Source: CBFCZU01 sp965602635 (lineage in GTDB: Bacteria > Planctomycetota > Phycisphaerae > SM23-33). From it: a DNA stretch of 15,899 nucleotides. How positions within the stretch are numbered: the first letter of the stretch is position 1; every line of letters begins with the position of its first letter. A program made the translations under genes and the position numbers. The DNA is taken from the NCBI GenBank assembly GCA_965602635.1, contig CBFCZU010000082.1, positions 1-15,899 on the forward strand, read 5' to 3'. Shown one piece after another: positions 7,431-14,071 of this stretch. The notes beneath the pieces were generated by a model. The model had not been told where the DNA came from. It did not search any database and worked only from the letters and a program-made list of their open reading frames with translations.

Positions 7431-7684
7431 GTCGCCCAGGCGGGAGACAACGACTGCGCCGGCCGGCACGGGGTACAGTTCAGATCTGGGCCGTAGCTGG
7501 GGAAGAGTTGTAACTAGGTTAGAAACAAGCGGTTAAAGGGGAGGCCATTCCCGACTTCAGGTTGACTCGCCGCTGGCCAGCGCCCAAGCAGGAAACTTCT
7601 CTGCAATTTCTCTTGTCGCTCGCCCTCCTATGCGTAGTCTTTGACTCGACCGATCGCTCGCTCTTGCCGATGGATCACTTTGGA
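7431..7684. other. Intergenic stretch before the hicBA promoter, no gene recognised
   Basis: I see no convincing coding sequence here. The base composition turns visibly less GC-rich from about 7500 onwards (for example TAACTAGGTTAGAAACAAG near 7511-7529) and stays so through the hicBA pair, which suggests imported DNA. A short GGGA-GGCCAT-TCCC symmetry lies near 7540-7555. No tRNA-like fold, integrase gene or IS end was found. Confidence 0.5.
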
Positions 7685-7713
7685 TTGACTATATTGAGCC
7701 CCCCTGGTACACT
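7685..7713 (+). promoter_or_regulatory. Sigma70-type promoter of the hicBA pair
   Basis: TTGACT (7685-7690, 5 of 6) and TACACT (7708-7713, 4 of 6) have the optimal 17-base spacing. Initiation near 7720 would give a leader of about 25 bases carrying the strong Shine-Dalgarno sequence AAAGGAGGTG (7732-7741) just before ATG 7746. Confidence 0.65.
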
Positions 7714-7731
7714 GTGCTTGCAGCCAGGGGG
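7700..7731. promoter_or_regulatory. Candidate operator: perfect inverted repeat around the -10 box
   Basis: CCCCCTGG (7700-7707) and CCAGGGGG (7724-7731) are exact inverted repeats separated by 16 bases, and that spacer contains the whole -10 element. The left arm lies upstream of the expected transcription start, so an RNA hairpin from this promoter is unlikely; a protein-binding site is the better reading. HicB-type antitoxins usually autoregulate their promoters, so the antitoxin or the toxin-antitoxin complex is the natural candidate ligand. Confidence 0.55.
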
Positions 7732-7745
7732 AAAGGAGGTGCCGA

Positions 7746-8087
7746 ATGCGGCGCAGGCGGGCAGCCACCGTGAGTCTGACTTTTCTGCTCTATCCGTGTG
7801 AAGAAAGCCCCAAGAAGTGCGTGGCCCATTGCCTGGAGCTTGACGTTGTTGCTGTTGAAAGAAGCAAACCAAGAGCCATCGAACTGCTGAAGGAGCTTAT
7901 TGAAGATCTCTTTGTGGCTGCCATTGAAGACGGGACCGTCGATAAGCTCTTTACGCCCGCGCCCGACGAGTATTGGCAGCGGCTCGCCAACGCAAGGGCC
8001 TACGAACCACCGGAGCGTGTTACAAAGCATCACATTGGGGCCGAGCCAATCCGTCGCGTCGACTACGCTCTGGCCGCGGCGAGATGA
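7746..8087 (+). CDS. HicB-like antitoxin
   Basis: This 113-residue protein starts at ATG 7746 behind a near-perfect Shine-Dalgarno sequence. Residues 8-60 follow the HicB partial RNase H-like pattern: a first strand (SLTFLLYP), then CVAHCLELDVVAV, then a helix (RAIELLKELIEDLFVAAIEDG). After that comes LFTPAPDEYWQRLANA, typical of planctomycete and deltaproteobacterial HicB-like partners of HicA. No C-terminal helix-turn-helix or ribbon-helix-helix domain is obvious in residues 85-113. Its stop overlaps the start of the downstream HicA-like gene (ATGA at 8084-8087), so the two are translationally coupled. Antitoxin first is the reverse of the commonest hicAB order. It should bind and neutralise the neighbouring toxin. 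Confidence 0.72.
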   Translation: MRRRRAATVSLTFLLYPCEESPKKCVAHCLELDVVAVERSKPRAIELLKELIEDLFVAAIEDGTVDKLFTPAPDEYWQRLANARAYEPPERVTKHHIGAEPIRRVDYALAAAR

Positions 8088-8350
8088 AGCCGCCGAAGGC
8101 TGTCAAATTCCGTGATTTGAAGAGGATGTTCGCCCGTTTTGACATCGTCGCGCAGCGCACCAAGAGCGTAGGACACAGGCGGAAGCGGCACTATCTGTTG
8201 ATCGCACCTGACGGCACAAAGTTCCCGATACCGGCTGTCCGCGATGGGGACGACATCGCACGAACTTATGTTGAGGCCGCTCGACGTAAGTTCCATCTCA
8301 GGCCCGAGGACGGCATCTCAAATAAGGATTTCTATCGGTTGGGCAAGTAA
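8084..8350 (+). CDS. HicA-like mRNA interferase toxin
   Basis: This 88-residue basic protein starts at ATG 8084, inside the stop of the antitoxin-like gene. It has the double-stranded-RNA-binding-like HicA/YcfA layout: an N-terminal helix (FRDLKRMFARFDIV), a G30-H31 turn, HYLLIAPDGTKFPIPAV as two strands, then GDDIARTYVEAARRKFHL. H31 or H36 would be the candidate catalytic His; in HicA the conserved His lies in the G-(S/H)-H segment before the second strand. The FHLRPEDGISNKDFYRLGK tail recurs in planctomycete HicA-like proteins. HicA toxins cleave mRNA and block translation until neutralised by HicB. Base composition is lower in GC than in flanking genes, consistent with transfer. The stop lies 22 bp before the second repeat copy. 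Confidence 0.72.
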   Translation: MKPPKAVKFRDLKRMFARFDIVAQRTKSVGHRRKRHYLLIAPDGTKFPIPAVRDGDDIARTYVEAARRKFHLRPEDGISNKDFYRLGK

Positions 8351-8372
8351 CGACCTCGGGCGGATGCCGCTG

Positions 8373-8483
8373 ATCGCCGACCCGCTGTACAATCCCTTCG
8401 TCACCCACCCCAAGCTGACCGTCTATCGCCTCCCCCCGGCCATGAGCGGGATCAAGCTCCCCACGACCAGAAAGCCAAAGTGA
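8373..8483 (+). pseudogene. Duplicated C-terminal fragment of the TIGR03790 gene
   Basis: The last 36 codons and the TGA of the TIGR03790 gene are repeated here in an open frame (IADPLYNPFVTHPKL onward), with a single Ile-to-Thr change. There is no ribosome binding site, and upstream the frame runs through the hicA-like gene in a different phase. It is therefore a non-functional gene end, left either by insertion of the hicBA segment or by decay of a tandem paralogue. Confidence 0.8.
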
Positions 8484-8506
8484 TACGCGCGACGGGATGA
8501 CGGATC
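8373..8506 (+). repeat. 134-bp direct repeat, copy 2
   Basis: This is a second copy of 7297-7430 with one substitution and no gaps. Weaker similarity seems to extend about 20 bases to the left (CGGGCGGATGCCGCTG here against CTGGCGGCTGACGCTT there), so the shared ancestry may be longer than the near-identical core. To the right both flanks carry a loosely similar GAGA-AACG-GACTG stretch. Confidence 0.97.
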
Positions 8507-8523
8507 ACCGCTGGGCGCCAGTC

Positions 8524-8630
8524 GAGAAACGGGGACTGGCTCAAGCCCAGCGAACAGCAGACGTGCCTGTCTTGGTTTTCAGCTTTCAGTTTTCAGCTTT
8601 GCCGGAAAGCTGCCTGTCCCCTATTTCACC
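8524..8630. repeat. Structured intergenic segment, REP/MITE-like
   Basis: The ends form an imperfect inverted repeat: GAAACGGGGACTGGCT (8526-8541) against AGCTGCCTGTCCCCTATTTC (8608-8627), which reads GAAATAGGGGACAGGCAGCT on the other strand. Inside are an exact 11-bp direct repeat TTTTCAGCTTT (8576-8586 and 8590-8600) and a perfect 7-bp hairpin CAGCTTT-GCCGG-AAAGCTG (8594-8612). The T-rich core contrasts with surrounding GC-rich DNA. Such GGGGAC...GTCCCC-ended intergenic elements resemble REP sequences that RAYT proteins act on, but only one copy is visible here. Confidence 0.45.
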
Positions 8631-8760
8631 CTCGGCGAACCCGACCGCAGCCTTGACCTAGCCGCCTACCTCCGCTACCCGTACAACCCGTTGCGGATGG
8701 GTGAAGTGTTGCCAGTAATCAACCAGCTTTCGGATTCCTGAAACCCATGAGAGGTGAACG

Positions 8761-10746
8761 ATGGCAAGAGCATATTCCAGGACGCTGCTGAAAGAGGACT
8801 GGTCGTCTCTGCCGACGGGCTCGCTGCACAGGGACAATACCGCCCGAGGCGAGTACATGGCGATGACGGTCCCGAGCAATCCGGGCGGCTGGTATCACAA
8901 CGCCAACGCCGGGGCCGGCGCAGACCAGGATCACTCGCCGTTCGTGGTGCGCAGCAGGCGTGGCGGGCGCACGGTCGGTCTGCCCCGCGGCACGAAGCCC
9001 TGGGGCCCGCCGGTGGTGCTCACCTGCGGCCAGCGGCCTTGGCGGAATTTCAAAGTCACGGCCGTGGTAGCCGTGCAGGACGTCCTGCCCGTGGGCGTGG
9101 TCGCCCGGTACCGGACAAACCGCGACTTCTATGCCGCCGTGTTCGAGTCGGGCGTCTTCAAGCTTCTGCGGATGCTGGAGGGGACGCCGACGGTCCTGGA
9201 CTCGGCGCGCATGTCGCCGCCGAAGTCTCCCATAGTCGTAACGGTGTGGGTGGAAGGCAGCCGGCTGACGGCCCAGACGGGAAAAGTCACACTGACGGCC
9301 CGCGATGGCTGCATCGCCTCTGGAGGGATAGGTCTTTGGGCGAACGGTCCGGCAGCCTTCGGCCCGGTCACGGTCAAGACCACGCAGACCGAAGCCGCGC
9401 GCGTGGCCAAGCAAGAAGGGCGGCGTCTCGCCCGCGTCGCCAGGAAGCGCCGGGCCCTGCCGCAGATGGCGTTGGTGGCGGAGATCGACGTACGCGGGCA
9501 CGCGGTGGGGCGGCAGATCCGCTTTGCCGACCTCGACGGCGACGGCCGGGCCGAGGTCCTGTTCGCTGTGCCGACCTGGCATAACGGCCGGAAGTGGCGT
9601 TACGGCAAGATTGCCCGTCTCTCGGCTCTGAATCTGGACGGCGACGTGCTTTGGGAGCGCGGGCGGATCAGGCCCGACAGCACGGATCTCACCGCGGACC
9701 TTCCCTTCCAGGTGGCCGAGCGGGGGCGGGGAATGGAGGTCGTAGCGGCGCTCGGCGCCAGTCTGGAGGTGCTCGACCCGCTGACGGGAAAGACGAGAAG
9801 GAAGGTACCCACCCCGCGCCCCCCGAAGATGGAGCCCTACTGGGACGAGATAAACATGTACTGGGGCGACGGGCACGGCGACGACGTGCCGCGCCTGATC
9901 CCCGACAGCATGCGGCTGTGCAACTTCACCGGGCGAGCCCCTTACGGCGACCTGTTCCTCAAGGACCGCTACCATAATGTCTGGGCGCTCGACGGCAAGT
10001 CGTTCAAGGTGCTGTGGCATCACCGGTGCAATACCGGGCACTACCCTTACGCCTGTGACATCAACGGCGACGGGTTAGACGAGGTGCTGCTTGGCTATTC
10101 GCGGGTGGACAGCAAGGGCAATCTCATAGGCCGTCTATATCTCGGCGACCACCCGGATGGGTGCTTCAGCTACGTGGACTGCCATGGGCTGCGGCACAAC
10201 CTGCACCCCTGCGGCGAGGCCGGCTTCGTGGACGAACGCGAAGACGGCCGCATCGCCGAACTCCACCTCGGACACGTCCAGCATCTCTCGATTGCCAACT
10301 TCATTCCGGAGCGGCCTGGCCTGGAGCGCATCATCGTGACGTATCACGGCAACGAGGGCATTATCGTCATGATGGACGCCGGCAACCGCCTGCTGCGCAA
10401 GCTGGAGCGCTACGCGGCCGGAGCCGTCTGCCAACCGGTCAACTGGACCGGCGACGGGCGCGAGTTGATCGCCTTCTCGCCGCGCCACGGCGACGGCGGG
10501 CTGTGGGACGAGCACTTCGACCTGGTGATGCCCTTCCCCAACGACGACCGGCCCGGCAAGTACATGGAGGTCCACGACGTGTTCGGCTGGGGCTTCGACC
10601 AGATCATCGTCTGGGACGAGCAGCGCCTGCACGTGTACGCCCCCAAGGTCCGCCCCAGGAAGCGGCCAAAGCGATACGACCCCGCCCGCCCCGGGCCGAA
10701 CTTCTCCAACTACCAGGTCAACTTCTCTCTGCCGCGATGGCGGTGA
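8761..10746 (+). CDS. Large FG-GAP/VCBS-type propeller protein, rhamnogalacturonan-lyase-like
   Basis: This 661-residue protein starts at ATG 8761 behind GAGGTGA. The N-terminal 210 residues begin LLKEDWSSLPTGSL and look like a laminin-G/concanavalin-type beta sandwich (FKVTAVVAVQDVLPVGVVAR, GGIGLWANGPAAF). From about residue 250 there are propeller blades with calcium-binding loops: D257-L-D259-G-D261-G-R-A-E265 and D433-I-N-G-D437-G-L-D-E441. Other blades include GKIARLSALNLDGDVLWE and NVWALDGKSFKVLWHHR. The second part resembles the fold of PL11-type rhamnogalacturonan lyases and related FG-GAP proteins. There is no signal peptide or membrane anchor, so as read the protein is cytoplasmic, which is odd for a polysaccharide-active enzyme. 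Substrate and catalysis are not established. It converges on the amidohydrolase gene. Confidence 0.78.
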   Translation: MARAYSRTLLKEDWSSLPTGSLHRDNTARGEYMAMTVPSNPGGWYHNANAGAGADQDHSPFVVRSRRGGRTVGLPRGTKPWGPPVVLTCGQRPWRNFKVTAVVAVQDVLPVGVVARYRTNRDFYAAVFESGVFKLLRMLEGTPTVLDSARMSPPKSPIVVTVWVEGSRLTAQTGKVTLTARDGCIASGGIGLWANGPAAFGPVTVKTTQTEAARVAKQEGRRLARVARKRRALPQMALVAEIDVRGHAVGRQIRFADLDGDGRAEVLFAVPTWHNGRKWRYGKIARLSALNLDGDVLWERGRIRPDSTDLTADLPFQVAERGRGMEVVAALGASLEVLDPLTGKTRRKVPTPRPPKMEPYWDEINMYWGDGHGDDVPRLIPDSMRLCNFTGRAPYGDLFLKDRYHNVWALDGKSFKVLWHHRCNTGHYPYACDINGDGLDEVLLGYSRVDSKGNLIGRLYLGDHPDGCFSYVDCHGLRHNLHPCGEAGFVDEREDGRIAELHLGHVQHLSIANFIPERPGLERIIVTYHGNEGIIVMMDAGNRLLRKLERYAAGAVCQPVNWTGDGRELIAFSPRHGDGGLWDEHFDLVMPFPNDDRPGKYMEVHDVFGWGFDQIIVWDEQRLHVYAPKVRPRKRPKRYDPARPGPNFSNYQVNFSLPRWR

Positions 10747-10847
10747 CGGGATGCCGGAGCTTTCTCTGGCGTCCTTCTGCAAGTGATGGCCAAGGGCGGG
10801 CTTTGCACGCGGGCATCAAGCGCCGCGGTTCCCCCTTTACGGCCGAA

Positions 10848-11591
10848 TCAGACGTCGCGGCCGATCCAATCCGGTTCCGGGAGGTCCAGCAAGCGCTTGG
10901 CGTTGTGCCACAGGATGAGTTCCTTGTACTCGTGGCGGATGTCCGAGTCCAGTATCACCGACGGCGGCGTCCCCTCGAATGCGTACAGCACCTTTTCGGG
11001 CCCGGCGAACTCCACCGCCCGCTTGATCATGTCGATCGGGGTCACCTTCGGCAGCGACCGTTCGCAGAAGAAATGGAGGTACGCGGTGTCCAGGTGGACG
11101 TTGGGCCTCTTCTCGGCGATGACCGTGGCCTCGTAACTGTAATTCCCGCCGAGGTGGGCGATGACAATCTTCAGTTCCGGGTACCTGTCCGCCAGTTCGT
11201 CGATGTGTGTGCACGTGGCGTACTCGGAGTAGTGTTCTTTGAAGGCCACGACCCCGGAGTGGAACAGCACCGGTATGCCGAGTTCCTGGGCCTTGGCGAA
11301 GATGGGCGCCAGTCTGGCTTCGTTAGGACGGAAGCGCTGGGCCGGAGGTATGAACTTGATGCCGCGGTGCCCCCGCTGCTTGACCGCAACCTCCAGGTCG
11401 TCTGCGGCCCCGGCAGGGTTAGAGAGGTCCGCCCAGTAGAACGGGATGAACTGCCCGGGCCACTTCTTGGCCCATCTCAGCACCAGGTCGTTCTGCCCCG
11501 GGCCCGGCAGCAGGACCGTGACGGTGATGTGGTTCCGCTGCATGAACTCGTGTACCCCCGGGTACGGATGCTGGTGGAAGTCGACTATCAT
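10848..11591 (-). CDS. Amidohydrolase-family (COG2159-like) TIM-barrel metal hydrolase
   Basis: This 247-residue protein starts at ATG 11591 with GAGGAG seven bases upstream. It has the ordered motifs of amidohydrolase family 2: D4-F-H6-Q-H8 at the first strand, RGIKFIPP near 86-93, VLFHSG with H111, IVIAHLGG with H146, and ILWHNAKRLLDL near the C-terminus. These enzymes use one metal ion to hydrolyse or decarboxylate carboxylated or lactone substrates. At the position where GSD-x-P or GTD-x-P normally provides the catalytic Asp, this protein has Y203-A-F-E206-G-T-P-P, so Glu may replace Asp. The protein is slightly shorter than most homologues. It is cytoplasmic. It is divergent from the M14 gene, from which a 316-base gap separates it. 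Confidence 0.85.
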   Translation of the reverse strand: MIVDFHQHPYPGVHEFMQRNHITVTVLLPGPGQNDLVLRWAKKWPGQFIPFYWADLSNPAGAADDLEVAVKQRGHRGIKFIPPAQRFRPNEARLAPIFAKAQELGIPVLFHSGVVAFKEHYSEYATCTHIDELADRYPELKIVIAHLGGNYSYEATVIAEKRPNVHLDTAYLHFFCERSLPKVTPIDMIKRAVEFAGPEKVLYAFEGTPPSVILDSDIRHEYKELILWHNAKRLLDLPEPDWIGRDV

Positions 11592-11615
11592 GGCAATCTC
11601 CTCAAGTTCAGGCCG

Positions 11616-11638
11616 CTGTATAGAGAATCATTCTACAG
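11616..11638. promoter_or_regulatory. Nested palindrome upstream of the amidohydrolase gene
   Basis: Two overlapping symmetries occur here: AGAATCATTCT (11624-11634), a perfect 5+1+5 palindrome, and CTGTA/TACAG arms (11616-11620 and 11634-11638). They overlap the candidate -10 box of the amidohydrolase gene, as an operator would. No regulator gene is adjacent. Confidence 0.3.
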
Positions 11639-11657
11639 ACCTGACGGTGGGCGTCAT
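11630..11657 (-). promoter_or_regulatory. Candidate promoter of the amidohydrolase gene
   Basis: On the minus strand ATGACG (11652-11657, 4 of 6) and TAGAAT (11630-11635, 5 of 6) are 16 bases apart, about 40 bases before ATG 11591. The -10 box is good and the -35 box is weak. Confidence 0.35.
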
Positions 11658-11807
11658 GTCCGTCTTTGGAAAGGTAGCGTATTCTGCTGTGTGTAATCTA
11701 GGCAGAGGAAGAGAAGGGCGTATCCTCGTGGGTGTTGTTGATCACGTGAAGTCCCCGAATCCCTGCTTTCATGTTGGGGTATCTGGTGCATGATGGGCAG
11801 GGGAACC

Positions 11808-11813
11808 TATAAT
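11808..11813 (+). promoter_or_regulatory. Perfect -10 box upstream of the M14 gene
   Basis: TATAAT at 11808-11813 is an exact sigma70 -10 consensus in otherwise GC-rich DNA, about 95 bases before ATG 11908. No good -35 box lies 16-18 bases upstream and there is no TG extension, so an activator or an alternative element may be needed. Confidence 0.35.
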
Positions 11814-11907
11814 GGCCGTTCGAAGGTGGGCATTCCAGTCGCAGCGCACGCCCGCAAGGTGATGATCGGACGGGTTCTTCTCACCGGCAAGTACAGGCGA
11901 GGTAGGC

Positions 11908-13035
11908 ATGTCGGCGTCATGGCAATCTCAATCCTTTGAGTATATCTGCGAGCAGGCCGCCGGGTTCGTCGAGCGGAGCCCGGCCATCGCCTGCATGGAT
12001 TCACTAGGCAAGTCACCCGAAGGGCGCGATGTTCTCGCGGTGGAGGTGACCGATCGCGCCGTCCGGCCGGAAGACAAGCAAGTGGCGATAATCGTCTGTG
12101 GGCGGCATGGCGGCGAGTTGGGCACGCGGGCAGTTGGCGCCGCCCTGCTGGAGTGGTTGGCGTCGGACATTGCCGCCGAGACGCGGCAACGGCAGCGAGT
12201 GGTGGTCGTGCCGGTGGCCAACCCGGATGGCTGCGTGCGGGAGGAATTCCACGCCCCCCGTGACGCCCTGAGCGAGCTTGAGCAGCGGACTATCCTGGCC
12301 CTCGCCGAACGGCTGACGCCGGACGCGGTGGTGGACGTCCACAGCCTGGGCGGCAGCGACGTGGAGGCGGTCATCGCCGCCCACACCGGCCGCTGCGCCG
12401 TGGACGAGATGATCCACCACCGCCTGGCGGCGGAGATGGCCCGGGCGGCGGCCGAGGAGGGATATCCGTTTGACGTGGAGGGCGTCCCCTTCGACGCGTC
12501 CTACAACAACTTCTTCTGCGGCGCCTGCTACGATCGCTTCCACAGTGTCGCGTTCGGGATGGAGGTCAACCACCTGACCCTCACCCCGGCCGAGGCCGGC
12601 GAGAGCGCCGTAGCGGCGATCGCGGGCCTGCTGGAGCAGGGCAGCCGCCGCCTCGGCTGGCAGGACGAGGCCGGCTACCCCAACCAGATCCTGATCGGCA
12701 ACTTCTCCTGCTCGGTTCGCCCTGCCGGCCCCGACGCCCAGCAGCGGCGGCAGTCGTGCGCGGAGATCTGGCGGAACCGGACCGCCTTTACCTGGCCGAA
12801 GCGCGAAATGCCGAACCGAAGCGCCCTCAAAGTGACCGTGAGCCACGCCGGCTACACTCCACCCTGTTCGTGGTCTATTTGCTGCCGACTGCGCGGCGAA
12901 CCCGTCTTACGCAGCATTCACCTGGACGGACAGGAGCCGGAGCACCTGATATTTCGGGACGAGTGCTCCACGTTTGTCTCGGTGCTGGTCCAGCCGGGAG
13001 CGTCGGAGTCGCACGAGTTGGCGATCGAGCTTTGA
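11908..13035 (+). CDS. M14-like zinc carboxypeptidase
   Basis: This 375-residue protein starts at ATG 11908 with GAGGT four bases upstream. The M14 zinc site is complete: H67-G-G-E70 (in GRHGGELGTR), H145 in VVDVHSLGG, and a candidate general base E219 in GMEVNH. VVVVPVANPDGC follows the family's central strand before the substrate-binding region. Residues 255-375 form an extra beta-rich C-terminal region of uncertain role (ALKVTVSHAGYTPP, RSIHLDGQEPEHLIF). No signal peptide is present, which suggests a cytoplasmic peptidase or deacylase. M14 members remove C-terminal residues or cleave amide bonds of modified amino acids; the substrate is unknown here. The PHP gene follows about 60 bases downstream on the same strand, probably in one operon. 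Confidence 0.82.
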   Translation: MSASWQSQSFEYICEQAAGFVERSPAIACMDSLGKSPEGRDVLAVEVTDRAVRPEDKQVAIIVCGRHGGELGTRAVGAALLEWLASDIAAETRQRQRVVVVPVANPDGCVREEFHAPRDALSELEQRTILALAERLTPDAVVDVHSLGGSDVEAVIAAHTGRCAVDEMIHHRLAAEMARAAAEEGYPFDVEGVPFDASYNNFFCGACYDRFHSVAFGMEVNHLTLTPAEAGESAVAAIAGLLEQGSRRLGWQDEAGYPNQILIGNFSCSVRPAGPDAQQRRQSCAEIWRNRTAFTWPKREMPNRSALKVTVSHAGYTPPCSWSICCRLRGEPVLRSIHLDGQEPEHLIFRDECSTFVSVLVQPGASESHELAIEL

Positions 13036-13095
13036 CGAAGCCGAAAACCGAGCCTCGGCTGAAGGTGAGTGCGATACCTCGCCGCCGGGGTGAAA

Positions 13096-14025
13096 ATGAT
13101 GAGGGTCAACAACGTGCCAGAGACTGAGAGCACCGTCCCGCGGCGGCGATTCGATCTCCACGTACATTCCTGGTACTCCTACGACGCCCACCTGTCGCCC
13201 GAGGACCTGTTCGCCGCGGCCGAGGTTGCCGGGGTCGAGGCCCTGGCCATCGCCGACCACCACAACATGGACGGCTTCGCCGCCTTTGCCGAGGCCGCCG
13301 CCGCCCATCCGACCGTGCGATGGATCCCCGCCATGGAAGTGTCCGTCGCCACAGAGGCCGCCGGGTTCGACATCGTCGCACTCAACGTGCCCCTCGACGC
13401 TCCGCAGCGCCTGGCCGAAGTAGTCGATCGCTACCGCCATTGGATGCGCGACTTCAACCGCTGCCTGTTGGCCGGCTTCGCGGAGATGGGCATTCCCTTC
13501 GGCCGGGCCGAAGCGGATCGCATGCTCGACGAATGGCGCCCCGGCCCGGCGCGCGCCACGCAAGGCGAGGTCCGCCTGCCCAACCACGGACTGCGTCCGT
13601 GGCTGGTGGAACACGGGGCGGTAGCGCCGGGCGACGATTACGGCGCGCTCCTCGGCAAGGCCCTTGAGATCGGCGGCGGCCGGCCCCCGCTGCCTCGCGC
13701 CGAGGACGTCATGCCCCAGTTCAAGGCCGTCGGGGCGATGCTGATTCTCGCCCACCCCGGCCGGGCGCTGGAAACGCGCGGCGAAGCCGGCATGGACGCA
13801 CTTGTCGCCGCGACGCAAGTGGACGGCATCGAGGTCGGCCACACCTCTCACACGGGCGAGCAGGTCAGCCGGTACGCCCGCTACGCCGGCGGCCGCGGAC
13901 TGCTGATGTCCGGGGGCACCGACGTTCACTTTCACGCGGATCTGCCCGAAATCGGCAGGCACCATTGCCGGGAGGAGTGGGCGGCGGCATTGATGAGCCG
14001 GTTGGGGATGCGGCGCCACTCATGA
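13096..14025 (+). CDS. PHP-domain metal-dependent phosphoesterase
   Basis: This is a PHP (polymerase and histidinol phosphatase) domain protein of about 309 residues. Numbering from ATG 13096, the metal ligands are H22-V-H24 (FDLHVHSWYSYD), A-D54-H55-H56 (AIADHHNMDGF), E81 (IPAMEVSV), H220 (LILAHPGR) and D276-V-H278 (GGTDVHFH). Together they form the usual trinuclear site. Such proteins hydrolyse phosphomonoesters or, in some subgroups, cyclic or nucleotide substrates. The start is uncertain: ATG 13099 has GGGGTGA five bases before it, GTG 13114 has GAGGG eight bases before it, and none of these choices affects the domain. A strong hairpin follows the stop. Confidence 0.82.
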   Translation: MMRVNNVPETESTVPRRRFDLHVHSWYSYDAHLSPEDLFAAAEVAGVEALAIADHHNMDGFAAFAEAAAAHPTVRWIPAMEVSVATEAAGFDIVALNVPLDAPQRLAEVVDRYRHWMRDFNRCLLAGFAEMGIPFGRAEADRMLDEWRPGPARATQGEVRLPNHGLRPWLVEHGAVAPGDDYGALLGKALEIGGGRPPLPRAEDVMPQFKAVGAMLILAHPGRALETRGEAGMDALVAATQVDGIEVGHTSHTGEQVSRYARYAGGRGLLMSGGTDVHFHADLPEIGRHHCREEWAAALMSRLGMRRHS

Positions 14026-14040
14026 CCCGCCCGCCGCGAC

Positions 14041-14071
14041 GATTGCCCCTGGCCGCACTTGCCGGGGCATC
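14041..14071 (+). terminator. Strong hairpin between the PHP and sulfatase-like genes
   Basis: TGCCCC-(T)-GGC (14044-14053) pairs with GCC-GGGGCA (14061-14069) around a 7-base loop, giving nine base pairs with one bulged T; GA/TC can extend the stem. It lies 16 bases after the PHP stop. No T-run follows, so it may stabilise the upstream mRNA, or partly terminate it, rather than act as a classic terminator. Confidence 0.4.

Larger units (their letters stand above)
11592..11907. other. Divergent intergenic region of 316 bases
   Basis: No gene is supported here. It contains a candidate minus-strand promoter next to the amidohydrolase, a nested palindrome (11616-11638) and a perfect TATAAT toward the M14 gene, each listed separately. 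The stretch 11660-11800 shows nothing I recognise. Confidence 0.6.

Noticed and set aside
7562..7801. Small plus-strand open frame of 79 codons ahead of the antitoxin
   Set aside because: It covers the hicBA promoter, operator and Shine-Dalgarno sequence and has no ribosome binding site of its own.
7420..8760. tRNA, integrase or IS terminal repeats that would define an integrative element
   Set aside because: No tRNA-like T-loop, recombinase gene or short terminal inverted repeats with target duplications were found around the hicBA segment.
10161..11696. Plus-strand open frame of 511 codons
   Set aside because: It runs out of frame through the propeller gene and antisense to the amidohydrolase; no motif supports it.
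12700..12960. Possible frameshift in the C-terminal part of the M14-like gene
   Set aside because: The stretch looks Arg/Cys-rich, but the frame stays open and returns to beta-strand-like sequence up to the stop; no alternative frame reads better.
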